DNA from: Ophiothrix spiculata
Taxonomy: Eukaryota; Echinodermata; Ophiuroidea; Amphilepidida; Ophiotrichidae
Assembly (NCBI GenBank): GCA_000969725.1
Contig: JXSR01S046980.1
DNA: 46,005 nucleotides
Reading direction: 5' to 3' (one strand)
Below are positions 22,278 to 33,989 of this stretch, piece by piece (within the stretch, counting starts at the first letter, position 1; each line of letters starts with the position of its first letter). The position numbers were made by a program, and so were the translations under genes. Under the pieces are notes generated by a model. It was given only the letters and a program-made list of their open reading frames with translations, did not search any database and had not been told where the DNA came from.

Positions 22278-22834
22278 TAGGGTAGGGAAATAACATTTTT
22301 TGGCCAAGTTATGGAATAACTAAAATGTTTTCTTCTCAATTAATTCATCTAAAACACATCAATGAAAATAAACTTTTCAACAGTTTTCATTGGCCTATCA
22401 CAGGGATTCAGCAGATTATTTTGGCAGTATATCTAAGTTACTAAACCAGTAAATCACTTCTTTCATAATTCACAACCTTGGCAAAAATCCTTTGCAGTAT
22501 TTGCACATTTTCAATTAGATGTTTCTGTCTACCTCTACCCTCATAATTCTTTCTTACATATATTTGCTATCTTATATTGTGATCTTTCTATTAGAAATTA
22601 ATACAGAAGTAGTATTATCATGATTCAATATATCTGACTGTATACTGTATATACTGCGAAGTAAGAATTGAATGAACTCTTGATCAAATATGCATTTGGT
22701 ATTGTTTGCATTGCCAAATGATAAGCTTAAGGAAAATCAACATTTAAACATAAACAAAATGAGATGAGTTTATTGCCTATCAGCTATAAACTCATCTTAC
22801 TGTGGTTATTCAAGTTAAGTTATAACTGAAGTTC

Positions 22835-22855
22835 TTTTTTTTTTTTTTTTTTTTT
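22835..22855. repeat. Poly-T run, 21 bases
   Basis: Homopolymer located just before array unit 2. It could be the trace of a minus-strand retroposition tail, but no element was recognised beside it. Confidence 0.8.
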
Positions 22856-22869
22856 CGTTCCAAGTTTGA

Positions 22870-23930
22870 GTCGATTGGATATCATTTGTTATTCAAGAGA
22901 TGTAGTGGGAAAGAAAAATCTGCTCCTTACTGTGCACAAGTATCAATGTCATAGTTAAGAGGCCCAGAGCAAAGCAGGGTTTTGTTTTTGAAATTTCAAG
23001 CACATAGCTTACAGATATGCTATATAGAATTCAGTTATAGAGTTTAAAGCCTTCAAATTGAATTTAAGCTTAATCATTGTGTGATGCATTTGGTTATAGT
23101 ATAACTTCCACCATTGTTGTGTTTGAGACTTTGGAATAGGAATTTTAATCTAGACCTTGTGTTTTCCTGCTGTTTTGAACTATATATATTTGCTGCGTTT
23201 CTGAAACACAATTAAATTGATTAAAATTGCTGCGAGAATAGCTTGAGAACACAGTGAATGAGATAGTCAAACTACTAAAGTTGTTTCCAATTGTTGCCAT
23301 TTCCATCTCTGGTATTTTTAACTAGTTATTTTGCCATGTTTTTCCACTATTGCTTGTTTGTGGGGTTAAATAATTTTAAAAGAGCAATCAACAGTTGAAC
23401 AATTACATTTTGATATAAAGTTTTACAATATATGAAAATTGTGACATTCACTTCAGCAGTATGCAAGATATTTGGTGTGTTTTGGAAAAAAATAGCTTAA
23501 TCTTATCTTACAAATTTCGCAAAAGGAGTCTTTTTGAATTAATGAGAAACATTGTTTAAGAAATGGATTATCAATTATTATTTTAGCAAACTAAAATACA
23601 CCTTTCCCTATCAATGTCAATAAAAGCTCAATTGTTAGTTCAAATGTATTTTAGTATGTTCAATTCTGGCAAGATTGTCTTCTTTTTTCTACAAAACATG
23701 AATATTCCTCAATTAAATATCATTTGATGTATTCAAGTGCAATTTGATCAAATATGCTTTTACAATTAAAATCAATTTCATTTATGAACTATAAACACAA
23801 AATAAAGATAATTATTGTTTTTAACAAACTCAAATACATTAATTACCTACTTGCATCAGTACAATTTCAATTGTCAGTTCAAATGTACTTCAGCATATTC
23901 AATTCTTGTATTTTCTTCTTTTTTCTACAA
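22870..23930. repeat. Array unit 2
   Basis: Begins near GATTGGATATCATTTGTTAT, with the core at 22941 and the full conserved block to about 23085. Downstream it contains partly duplicated stretches ending in TCTTCTTTTTTCTAC (23676 and 23916), an internal ~240-bp duplication. Confidence 0.75.
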
Positions 23931-25475
23931 GACAAGATATTTCTAAGACATGTGAAGGGAAAGAAAAATCTGCTCCTCACTGTAAGCAAGTATCAATGTC
24001 ATAGTTAAGAGGCCCAGAGCAAAGCACGGTTTTGTTTTTGAAATTTCAAGCACATAGCTTACAGATATGCTATAGAATTCAGTTATAGAGTTTAAAGCCC
24101 TTCAAATTGAATTTAAGCTTAATCACGAATGCAATGTTCTGGGTGCAGTATCACTTTCATTGTTGTGTGAGAGGCATTATGAAGAGAGTTTTATCTTGAG
24201 ACTTCAGATTTGTTTTGTTTTGAACTAAATTAGCTAGATATTCCTGCAGGAGACTAAGATTGATTGTCAGAGCTTCCGGTATTGCTTGAAAATGTTTGGC
24301 GGAGAAGGGGAGTTTTTCACAAACGTCTTTTTTATATTGCATTTTCCCTTTTGTTACAATGTTTTGTCATTTTAGAAAACTCTACCTGTTACCAATTTCG
24401 TGTATCATGCTAAGCATTAAATGAATAAATTCTTTATCATATCTCTTTATATGCATATGCTATGAATATCATTTGATAAAGAAGAAAAATGCTTTGAAGA
24501 ATACAAATAAAAAGGAATTTTACCTAACCTTAAGTCAAACTATTTAACCATGAAATTAAATGTATTTTTTGCTTTAACATGAAGTAACATTATTATGTAA
24601 AATATTACTACTTCCTATTTGCAAATTTGTCCTTACATAATGCGATACATCTATCCATCATTGCCTGGATTTCGAGAGGTTTTGTGACTGAAATACATAA
24701 GGCATAATTATGCAGTAATAGAACTGACAGTTTCCCTGTATAACAAAGTACCCACATATGTTAACTGCCTGGTTATATTTCTTATGCTAGATGAAACTTG
24801 CTCCCAGTAATAATATTCTTTCAGATCTTCTATATAATATGTAATTTTGGTTTTCTTTTTTTCTTGTAAGAGAGACATTATGAATCAAATGTATACAGAA
24901 GATCCCAGAAATATTAAGCCCTAAGAAAATCAAATTGTGCCATCCTTATTAGCAAAAGTATGGTAACTGCCAGGTTAAATTTGATAAGTACAATGTGCCA
25001 GAGTCATATGGCAAATATTTTCTAAATATGCACAATTGTTCAACTTTCAAAACATGATCTTTAAATCATTTTGCATCTTTTGAAAAGTATGACAACTATA
25101 AATCCCCTTGCTTTTAGATATAAATTTGATAAGATAAAAACAAAAGTAATAGATTCATGGGAATATTCATCAAACCTTAGTAATGCATTGTCAGGTGGAT
25201 TACTCTTTTTCATTCGACTTGACCTTACTAGACTAGAATTTTAAGTCTTATGTCACTGTCAGTATTTACTGCATAATCGGTTAATTCTGTATTTAGAACC
25301 TCTTTTGTAAAGTTTGAACTACTCAAACGGAATTAATCTTGATCAAATATGCCTTTATGAGCTGTACCATTTTCTTTTGTGAATAGTAAACTCTTCTACT
25401 ATTTCAATGGTAAACTCAAATTGTGGTAAAGGTTACTTTTATTTTCTACTAAACACAAGTTTTCTTAGATTGGAT
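23931..25475. repeat. Array unit 3
   Basis: Core at 23991. It carries the second module (TGTTGTGTGAGAGGCATTA at about 24160), a third module (CTATGAATATCATTTGATAA at about 24463), and later modules with ACATTATTATGTAAAATATT, GGCATAATTATGCAGTAATA and GTGCCAGAGTCATATGGCAA. With unit 4 it defines the full-length unit. Confidence 0.82.
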
Positions 25476-27160
25476 GTCATTTGTTATTCAAGACATGTGA
25501 AGGGAAAGAAAAATGTGCTCCTCACTGTGCACAAGTATCAATGTCATAGTTAAGAGGCCCAGAGCAAAGCACGGTTTTGTTTTTGAAATTTCAAGCACAT
25601 AGCTTACAGATATGCTATATAGAATTCAGTTTTAGAGTTTAAAGCCCTTCAAATTGAATTTAAGCTTAATCACGAATGCAATGTTCTGGGTGCAGTATCA
25701 CTTTCATTGTTGTGTGAGAGGCATTAGGAAGAGCGTTTTATCTTGAGACTTCAGATTTGTTTTGTTTTGAACTAAATTAGCTAGATATTCCTGGAGGAGA
25801 CTAAGATTGATTGTCAGAGCTTCCGTTATTGCTTGGAAATGTTTGGCAGAAATGGGGAGTTTTTCACAAACGTCTTTTTTATATTGCATTTTCCCTTTGT
25901 TACAAAGTTTTGTCATTTAAGAAAACTCTACCTATATGCCTATGCTATGAATATCATTTGATAAAGAAAAATGCTTTGAAGAATACAAAAAAAAAATGAA
26001 TCTTAACCTAACCTCAAGTGAAACTATTTAATTTTAAACCATGAAATGAAATTTATTTGTTGCTTTAACATGAAGTCACATTATTATGTAAAATATTACT
26101 ACTTCCTACTCGAAAATTTGTCCGTACATAATGCGATACATCTATCCATTATTGCCTGGATTTTTGAGTGTGTTTGTGACTGAAATACATAAGGCATAAT
26201 TATGCAGTAATAGAACTGACAGTCTCCCTGCATAACAAAGTACCTACATATGTTAGCTGCCTGGTTACATATTTTATGCTAGATTAAGTCGACTCCCAGT
26301 TGTATATTTCTTGCACATCCTCTGTATTATATGTAATTTTGGTTTTCCTTTTTTTTTTTCTTGTAAGAGAGATATTATGAATCAAATGTATACATTAGGT
26401 CCCAGAAATATTAAGCCCTAAGAAATTAAGTTGTGCCATCCTTATTAGCAAAAGTATGTTAACTGCCAGGTTACATTTGATATCAAAATCAACATCCAGA
26501 TCAGTAAAACGTACTGCTTTACATTACGTTTTGGTGAAATTGGATGACATCTTTCTCTTACGATCTCATTCATAAGATCTTCTAAATATCTGAAGTTCTT
26601 TCCTTAAAAGAGTGAATGTGTGAATCAAACAGTACAATGTGCCAGAGTCATATGGCAAATATTTTCTAATGCACAATTGTTCAACTTTCAATACATGATA
26701 TTTAAATCATTTTGCATATTTGAAAAGTGTGACAACTATAAATCCCCATGCTTTTTGATAAGATAAAAACCAAACTAACAGATTCATGGGAATATTCATC
26801 AAGCCTTAGCAATGCATTGTTATGTGGATTACTCTTTTTCATTAGAATTTTAAGCTTATGTCACTGTCTGTATTTATTGCACAATTGGATTATTCTGTAT
26901 TTAGTACTCTTTTGTAAATTTGAACTATTCAAATTAAATTAATCTTGATCAAATATGCCTTTATGAGCTGCCCCATATTCATTTGTGAATAGTTAGCTCA
27001 AACCAAAATTCTACTGACTGTTATTAGCAAACTCAAAAACACATATGTCCTACCTGTATCATTTAACTTCAAATTGTCAGTTCAAATGTATTTCAGCATA
27101 TCAAATTGTGGTTAAGGTTTCTTTTATTTTCAACATAACACAAGTTTTCTTAGATTTGGT
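25476..27160. repeat. Array unit 4 (longest)
   Basis: Core at 25536. It has the same module order as unit 3 and also includes an ~150-base stretch near 26480-26630 (TTGGATGACATC ... CATTCATAAGATCTTCTA) that unit 5 shares. Confidence 0.82.
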
Positions 27161-28180
27161 ATCACTTGTTATTCAAGGGATGTGAAGGGAGAGAAAAATC
27201 TGCTCCTCACTGTGAACAAGTATCAATGTCATAGTTAAGAGGCCCAGGGCAAAGCAGGGTTTTGTTTTTGAAATTTCAAGCACATAGCTTACAGAGATGC
27301 TATAAAGAATTCAGTTATAGAGTTTAAAGCCCTTCAAATTGAATTTAAGCTGAATCACGAATTCAATGTTCTGAGTGCAATATCACTTTCATTGTTGTGT
27401 GAGAGGCATTAGGAAGAGCGTTTTATCTTGAGACTTCAGATTTGTTTTGTTTTGAACTAAATTAGTTAGATATTCCTGCAGGAATGTTGGCAAAATCTAC
27501 ATGTTTTACCTATTGGTTTACATTTTGTTTTGGCAAATTGGATGACAATAGCATCCTTTTCTTAAAAGATCACATTCATAAGATCTTCTAGAAATATTCT
27601 ATTCTTGGGTTCTTTCCTTTTATTTGTAAATAAAAATGTAAAGTGTACCAGAGTCATATGTCAAATATTTTCAAATGCACAATTGTTCAACTTTGATCTT
27701 TTGCATATTTGAAAAGTGTGACAACTATAAATCCCCTTGCTTTAGATATAAATATGATAAGATAAAAACAAAACTAATAGATTCATGGGAATATTCATCA
27801 AACCTTAGCAATGCATTGTCAGGTGGATAACTCTTTTTCATTGGACTTGACCTTACTGGACTAGAATTTTAAGTCTTATGTCACTGTCAATAGTTACAGC
27901 ATAAGTGGTTAATTCTGTATTTAGTGCCCTTTTGCAAAGTTCAAACTATTCAAATGGAATTAATCTGGATCAAATATGCCTTTATGAGCTGTACCATTTT
28001 CATTTGTGAATAGTAAAACTCAAACGCAAATTCTACTGACTGTTATTAGCAAACTCAAATGCACAAATTTCCTACCTGTATCATTAAACTTTCAATTGTC
28101 AGTTCAATTGTATTTCAGCATATTAAATTGTGGCAAGGTTTCTTTTATTTTCTACTAAACACAAGTTGTCCTAAATTGGA
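27161..28180. repeat. Array unit 5 (internal deletion of about 0.9 kb)
   Basis: Core at 27221. After TAGATATTCCTGCAGGA at about 27483 it jumps to sequence matching unit 4 at about 26480, deleting the middle modules. This explains its 1.02 kb length. Confidence 0.8.
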
Positions 28181-29151
28181 TGTTATTTGTTATTCAAGAG
28201 ATGTGAAGGGAAAGAAAATGTGCTCCTCGCTATGTACAAGTATCAATGTCATAGTTAAGAGGCCCAGAGCAAAGCAGGGTTTTGTTTTTGAAATTTCAAG
28301 CACATAGCTTACAGATATGCTATATAGAATTCAGTTATAGAGTTTAAAGCCCTTCAAATTGAATTTCAGCTTAATCGGGAATGCAATGTTCTGGGTGCAG
28401 TATCACTTTCATTGTTGTGTGAGAGGCATTATGAAGAATGTTTTATCTTGAGACTTCAGATTTGTTTTGTTTTGCACTAAATTAGCCAGATATTCCTGCA
28501 GGAGACTAAGATTGATTGCCAGAGCTTCCGGTATTGCTTGAAAATGTTTGGAAGAAATGGGAGTTTAAAACAAACGTCTTTTTTATATATTGCATTTTCC
28601 CTTTTTGTTACAATGTTTTGTCATTTTACAAACCTCTACCTGTTACCAATTTGGTGTATCATACTAAACATTAAATTAATTCTTTCTTATATCTCAATAT
28701 ATGCCTATGCTATGAATATCATTTGATAAAGAAGACAAATGCTTTGAAGAATACAAAAAAAAAATGAACCTTTACCTAACTTCTAGTCAAACTATTTAAT
28801 TTAAACCATGAAATGAAATGTATTTGTTGCTTTAACATGAAGTAACATTATTATGTAAAATATTACTACTTCCTACTCTCAAATTTGTCCTTACATAATG
28901 AGCTACATCTATTATATCATTGCCTGGATTTTTGAATGTGTTTGTGACTGGAATACATAAGGCATAATTATGCAGTAATAGAACTGACAGTCTCCCTGCA
29001 TAACAAAGTACCTACATATGTTAACTGCCTGGTTACATTTTTTATGCTAGATTAAGTCGACTCCCAGTTGTATATTTCTTTCAAAGCATCTTCCTAATAT
29101 ACATTTTCCAGTTTGTTCTTTACCTGTGAGTGAATTTATGAATCAAATGCG
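28181..29151. repeat. Array unit 6 (truncated at a MITE)
   Basis: Core at 28241. It follows unit 3 through the GGCATAATTATGCAGTAATA module, then ends at GAATCAAATGCG, where the MITE at 29152 begins. Units 3 and 4 at this point read TATACAGAAGATCCCAGAAA and a close variant, which resembles the MITE terminus. Confidence 0.8.
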
Positions 29152-29388
29152 TACAGAGTGTCCCAGAAAGAATGGAACACAATAAAGGACACAATTAACA
29201 ACCATATCAGCAAAATCAAAATATTAATACATCTTTTTCTTCCAATAATTTAAATTATTTGTGTTGATATTACTATATTATACTGACAAGTGTAATATTT
29301 GACCATACCTTATTAGTTAATAGAGAATTCAATACTGATTTGTGACAGTTACATAACTTTTCAGGCTCGTTTTCTGGGACACTGTGTA
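29152..29388. mobile_element. 237-bp MITE with mariner-like ends, copy 1
   Basis: Ends are TACAGAGTGTCCCAGAAAG and, in reverse complement, TACACAGTGTCCCAGAAAA, with TA at each border. This is consistent with a Tc1/mariner/IS630 TA target. The interior is AT-rich with no transposase. Its twin at 31451-31687 was copied with the surrounding block rather than inserted independently, because the flanks match too. Confidence 0.75.
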
Positions 29389-30234
29389 TGTGTAGGAGAT
29401 CGCATAATAAGCTAACACCTAGAATATATCACATAGGTTGAAGTATCCATGGAAATTTTGTAAAAGATAACAATGGCTTCTTAGCAGATCACAATGTCCT
29501 GGATATATGCAGGATTTTGTTTTGAATTTGCATGTGATTGAAGTGTTCAGAATAATTCCAGAGCTAGAAAGCTGAAGATGGATACGGCTAACCACTTTCA
29601 TAAGGGTGAGTAAAAAGAAAAAATGTTTTACATCTGCAATCTGATCCTTATGTAAAAGAATTTGAGGGGGTTAATATTTTTTGTAAAATTTTCAATAAAG
29701 TCTTTTTAAATACATGTTCCAGAAAATAAAACCTTTTCTTTTGACTCAAAATGATGTTAGAAGTATTTAAGATGAATTATCTGGCTGCTTGACAGATAAA
29801 CATATCAAAACTCAAAATAAAAAAGAGTCTCTTTTTTATAAATTTCCATGTTCTTGGCTTAAATGGGATTATAAGTATTCAAAATGATCAAAACTGAACA
29901 TTTTACAGTGGGAGTTTTAACAGTTTACTGTGGGTGTCAATGTAGTCCCCCTAACTCTGCACATATTTGTAAGGAATTTGCAATTCTTTGCACATTCATA
30001 AAATAGTAGCCAAGCAAAATTAATACATCTTCAATTTACCTTCAAACATAACAATGAAACATCTTTAATGTTAAACTTTTGGTGACATTTTCTTCACTTA
30101 TATAAAACTTTTATGGTGTTTATGTCTTATTATCTCTGAGTGTCAAATCTCAATGTTTATATCTGTGAGGAAATCAAAATTATATAAAAACTCCAGCAAC
30201 AGAGCAGAGAAGTTACAAAACATTGCATACCTGG

Positions 30235-30760
30235 GACATTTGAAATAAGGAAACTTGGTTAACTTCTCCACCCACAACTGACAGTTAGGTAAATGTGTGC
30301 AAACAAAGAATTCTCTGTTTGGATATCAAATTTACAGCAAAAATGTCTCAAGTAAGTCTAGGGTGTCACATTGTTAGTCCTGCATGGCTGGGCAGAAAAG
30401 AAGATATCAGAACCTTCCCATCATGCCTTGCTTCTAATGGGGATTTTTGTATTGGTTTTAATTAAGAGGGTTTAGTCGTGAAACATACCTAATTGTGCTG
30501 TTTCATACAAAATATCCCATTGGAATCAAGGGATGATGGGAAGGTCCTGATTTCTTCTTTTGTTGGGCCGAATCCACTTTGACGTTAAATATTGATGAAA
30601 GATTTCTATTCTAGCTACGGAAAGACCTGTGACTTCAGAAATAAGGCAAGTTATAAACTTTTCCTCCCATGACTGACATCTAGCTAAATGTGTGTAAACA
30701 AAATTCTCAGTTTGGGTATCAAATTTACCAATCACATGTCAGCGTTAATGTCTCATGAAA
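30235..30760. repeat. Dispersed repeat pair with central hairpin, copy 1
   Basis: Two direct, diverged copies of a ~110-base stretch (30235-30350 and 30645-30760, sharing AAATAAGG, ACTGACA, AAATGTGTG, AAACAAA and ATATCAAATTTAC words) flank a hairpin. The arms CCTTCCCATCATGCCTTGCT (about 30412-30443) and their complement (about 30514-30545) are imperfect. The minus-strand frame at 30526-30735 crosses an arm and has no known domain. Confidence 0.7.
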
Positions 30761-30832
30761 AGTCAAACCATCTTTGGGGACTGAATGTTGTAGAACATGA
30801 CTGAGCAAGTTAGTTAAACACTAGAGGACTAG

Positions 30833-31130
30833 CCTTGCTCAAGGCGTGTGGCTGTAACCCCCACTTCCATATCCAGTATATCTGTACAGGGACATTATTT
30901 TATCTATTCTTACTCCCTATGTACTCCCTGAATTCAGGTTAGATAAGGAAAGTTGTTTGGTAAGAAGGTCCTTTGATTTTAGTCAAATATAAAATGATTC
31001 AAATGTGTTGGTTGTTGTACCATTGTACTGTCTATTATTGATGAGTTCAGAATGTAGGCAGGGAATGGGGTGTAGGCATATAGACCCATGGTCAAATTGG
31101 AAGTATGAACTAGACAACTCCAGAACATCT
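30833..31130. other. Unique spacer between duplication copies
   Basis: Not matched in the second copy. No gene or element seen. Confidence 0.5.
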
Positions 31131-31390
31131 ATGCATGTACAGGCCCCAAGGGACACGAAAGGCCTTTTTAGGGCCAAGACAATCCAAGGGCATTTCTTTA
31201 AGTCACAAGAGCGCTACAAGGTATCCATAATGCATCTTTGGGGCTACTGTAGTTTTGGTGAGCACTATAAGCGACTTTATATACTTTGGTCGCTAGAGAT
31301 GATTCTATACATACATATATGGCCCCTGGGGCCCAAGACCTTGGGCCTTTAGGCCTAAGACTACCAAAAGGCACTACCTCTAGTCATGAG
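31131..31390. repeat. Two copies of a ~180-bp tandem unit abutting the gap
   Basis: 31133-31209 (CATGTACAGGCCCCAAGGGA ... AAGTCACAAG) and 31313-31390 (CATATATGGCCCCTGGGGCC ... TAGTCATGAG) share GGCC-rich words in the same order. This patch is GC-richer than its surroundings. The array runs into the Ns at 31400, so more copies may be hidden. Confidence 0.65.
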
Positions 31391-31399
31391 CCACATGTG

Positions 31400-31449
31400 N
31401 NNNNNNNNNNNNNNNNNNNNNNNNNNNNNNNNNNNNNNNNNNNNNNNNN
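31400..31449. other. Assembly gap, 50 Ns
   Basis: Run of exactly 50 undetermined bases, possibly a placeholder of unknown true size. Confidence 0.99.
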
Positions 31450-31450
31450 G

Positions 31451-31687
31451 TACAGAGTGTCCCAGAAAGAATGGAACACAATAAAGGACACAATTAACAA
31501 CCATATCAGCAAAATCAAAATATTAATACATCTTTTTCTTCCAATAATTTAAATTATTTGTGTTGATATTACTATATTATACTGACAAGTGTAATATTTG
31601 ACCATACCTTATTAGTTAATAGAGAATTCAATACTGATTTGTGACAGTTACATAACTTTTCAGGCTCGTTTTCTGGGACACTGTGTA
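31451..31687. mobile_element. 237-bp MITE with mariner-like ends, copy 2
   Basis: Same length and termini as the copy at 29152 (TACAGAGTGTCCCAGAAAG ... complement of TACACAGTGTCCCAGAAAA). The preceding base, G, is all that remains of the left flank before the gap. Confidence 0.75.
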
Positions 31688-32716
31688 TGTGTAGGAGATC
31701 GCATAATAAGCTAACACCTAGAATATATCACATAGGTTGAAGTATCCATGGAAATTTTGTAAAAGATAACAATGGCTTCTTAGCAGATCACAATGTCCTG
31801 GATATATATGCAGGATTTTGTTTTGAATTTGTATGTGATTTAAGACTAGTGTTCAGAATAATTCAAGAGCTAGAATATTGAAGTTGGATACGGCTAACCA
31901 CTTTCATAAGGCTGAGAAAAAAGAAAACATGTTTTACATCTGCAATCTGATCCTTATGTAAAAGAATTTGAGGGGGTTAATATTTTTTGTAAAATTTTCA
32001 ATAAAGTCTTTTTAATGTTCCAGAAAATAAAACATTTTCTTTTAACCCAAAATGATGTTAGAAGTATTTAAGATGAATTATCTGGCTGCTTGACAGATAA
32101 ACATATCAAAACTCAAAATAAAAAAAGAGTCTCTTGTCAAAAAATTTTTATGTTCTTGGTTTAAATGGGATTATAAATATTCAAAATGATCAAAACTGAA
32201 CATTTTGCAGTGGGAGTTTTAACAGTTTACTGTGGGTGTCAATGTAGTCCCCCTAACTCTGCACATATTTTTAAGGAATTTGCAATTCTTTGCACATTCA
32301 TAAAATAGTAGCCAAGCAAAATTAATACATCTTCAATTTACCTTCAAACATAACAATGAAACATCTTTAATGTTAAACTTTTGGTGACATTTTCTTCACT
32401 TATATAACAAACTTTTATGGTGTTTATGTCTTATTATCTCTGAGTGTCAAATCTCAATGTTTATATCTGTGAGGAAATCAAAATTATATAAAAACTCCGG
32501 CAACAGAGCAGAGAAGTTACAAAACATTGCATACCTGGGACATTTGAAATAAGGAAACTTGGTTAACTTTTCCACCCATAACTGACAGTTATTAGGTAAA
32601 TGTGTGCAAACAAAGAATTCTCAGTTTAGATATCAAATTTACAGCAATAATGTCTCAAGAAAGTCTAGGGTGTCACATCGTTAGTCCTGCATGGCTGGGC
32701 AGAAAAGAAGATATCA

Positions 32717-32901
32717 GGACATTCCCATCATGCCTTGCTTCTAATGGGATTTTTATATGGGTTTTATTAGGGTCTAGTGATAAAACATAAGTGAAATGCA
32801 AAATTGGGATGAGGTCTGCTGATTGTACTGTTTCATCACTAAACCCTCTCATAAAACCCATACTAAAATCCCATTGGAAGCAAGGCATGATGGGAAGGTC
32901 C
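32717..32901. repeat. Imperfect hairpin, ~65-base arms, copy 2
   Basis: Left arm 32717-32781 (GGACATTCCCATCATGCCTT ... GTCTAGTGAT) pairs with 32835-32901 with a few mismatches and a 2-base indel, around a ~53-base loop. Direct copies of the dispersed repeat lie on both sides (32535-32655 and 32980-33090). The 132-residue minus-strand frame (32673-33071) runs through both arms and is best explained by chance. Confidence 0.85.
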
Positions 32902-33181
32902 TTTTGGACAGACTCTGATGCTAGATATTTATGCAAGATTTCTATTCTAGCTACGGAAAGACCTGTGACTTCAGAAATAAGGCAAGTTATAAACTTTTCC
33001 TCCTGTGACTGACATCTAGCTAAATGTGTGTAAACAAAATTCTCAGTTTGGGTATCAAATTTACCAATCACATGTCAGTGTTAATGTCTGATGAAAAGTC
33101 AAACCATCATTAGGGACTGAATGTTGTAGAACATGATTGAGCAAGTTAGTTAAGTCTCTCAGATGAACACTAGAGGACTAG

Positions 33182-33989
33182 AGGACCTTTTACACTCCTG
33201 ATTAATTTTTCTGTACTATACATATTCACTTGTCCAATTCAACAATATAAAATTGGGCACAAAAATTGTCTTTCAAAAAAAAAGCTGAAAGGGTCAAATT
33301 TGCACCAAATAGCTTAAAAATAGGCTGATTTAACAAGAAAAAGCTGAAAAGTGTACAATTCTAAAAATTAAACTGAGCTGAGAACCTGATAATTTGTGTG
33401 TCTCTAAAATGAAACGATGCAAGCTATGAAATGCTTTATTGGAACAGTAAAACAGTTACGTGGGAGATTATGTGTAAAAACAAAAGTATGTTATGAATAT
33501 TAAATACTTTCTACGTAGGACAGTTGGATAGGAGATTAGGCAGATAAATCATTTCATGTGATCCTGATTACACAATTTTTACTTCCTTACATCCGTCACA
33601 AAATATTGAGGTTATTCAGAAAACATATCTCAATGATTTTCAGGAAATAGCACAAGATGTGGTGTGTAACTGATGACTTTCATCTATGACGTTTGTTGGA
33701 GATTATCAGATAAATTTGTGATATTTCACATGGTTTTATTGAAAATTTTGTCATTTTGTGCGAAAACTTGTTACTTCCTTAAATAAAATGAAAAGGGTAA
33801 ATTATGAATATTATATCCAGCGCTTCAAAACTACAACAGGTGAATGAGAGATTACGGCATGCATATATAACGGTGACTTTCACTTGAGACCTATGTTTGG
33901 TCGAAGTTCTTGTGTTTTACTAAAAATAGTGAAATAAAGTATCATAAATACTTTCTATGTATGATGGCTGGATAAAAGATTAGATTAAG
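33182..33989. other. Non-coding DNA with loose internal repetition
   Basis: TTATGAATATTAAATACTTTC and similar phrases (GGAGATTA, CAGATAAAT, TATCATAAATACTTTCTA) recur about every 130-200 bases between 33470 and 33990, suggesting an old tandem repeat. Boundaries are unclear. Confidence 0.4.

Larger units (their letters stand above)
21720..29151. repeat. Large degenerate tandem array, six units with an invariant 27-nt core
   Basis: A block containing AAATCTGCTCCTCACTGTG then TATCAATGTCATAGTTAAGA plus GGCCCAG recurs six times; the 27-nt core is at 21798-21824, 22941-22967, 23991-24017, 25536-25562, 27221-27247 and 28241-28267. Spacings are 1143, 1050, 1545, 1685 and 1020. In units 2-6 the core continues into a conserved ~120-base stretch (GGTTTTGTTTTTGAAATTTC, CACATAGCTTACAGA, AGAATTCAGTT). 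Units 3-6 also share further downstream modules. The first unit is strongly diverged yet keeps all 27 core bases. No reading frame is conserved. Confidence 0.88.
29151..30832. repeat. Segmental duplication, copy 1
   Basis: Nearly colinear with 31450-33181 and highly similar throughout (for example GTGTAGGAGATCGCATAATA and GAACATTTTACAGTGGGAGT against one-base variants). Differences include small indels and a rearranged hairpin loop near 30445-30515. Confidence 0.9.
31450..33181. repeat. Segmental duplication, copy 2
   Basis: Begins at the first base after the gap and matches 29151-30832, both ending ACACTAGAGGACTAG. It is about 50 bases longer because of a fuller hairpin and small insertions such as TCTCTCAGATGA near 33155. 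Confidence 0.9.

Noticed and set aside
21980-22339. 119-residue minus-strand frame ending in a hydrophobic segment
   Set aside because: The hydrophobic part is the translation of a GAT/GAA trinucleotide tract; no other support.
24157-25916. Near-identical minus-strand frames (24157-24342 and 25704-25916) that look like a conserved small protein
   Set aside because: The identity comes from the duplicated array units; unit 5 is truncated within the region and unit 6 carries changes, with no sign of protein-level selection.
32673-33071. 132-residue minus-strand frame, partly shared with 30526-30735 and the 19.1 kb repeat copy
   Set aside because: It runs through both arms of a hairpin; related repeat copies at 30235 and 32535 do not keep the frame; no domain recognised.
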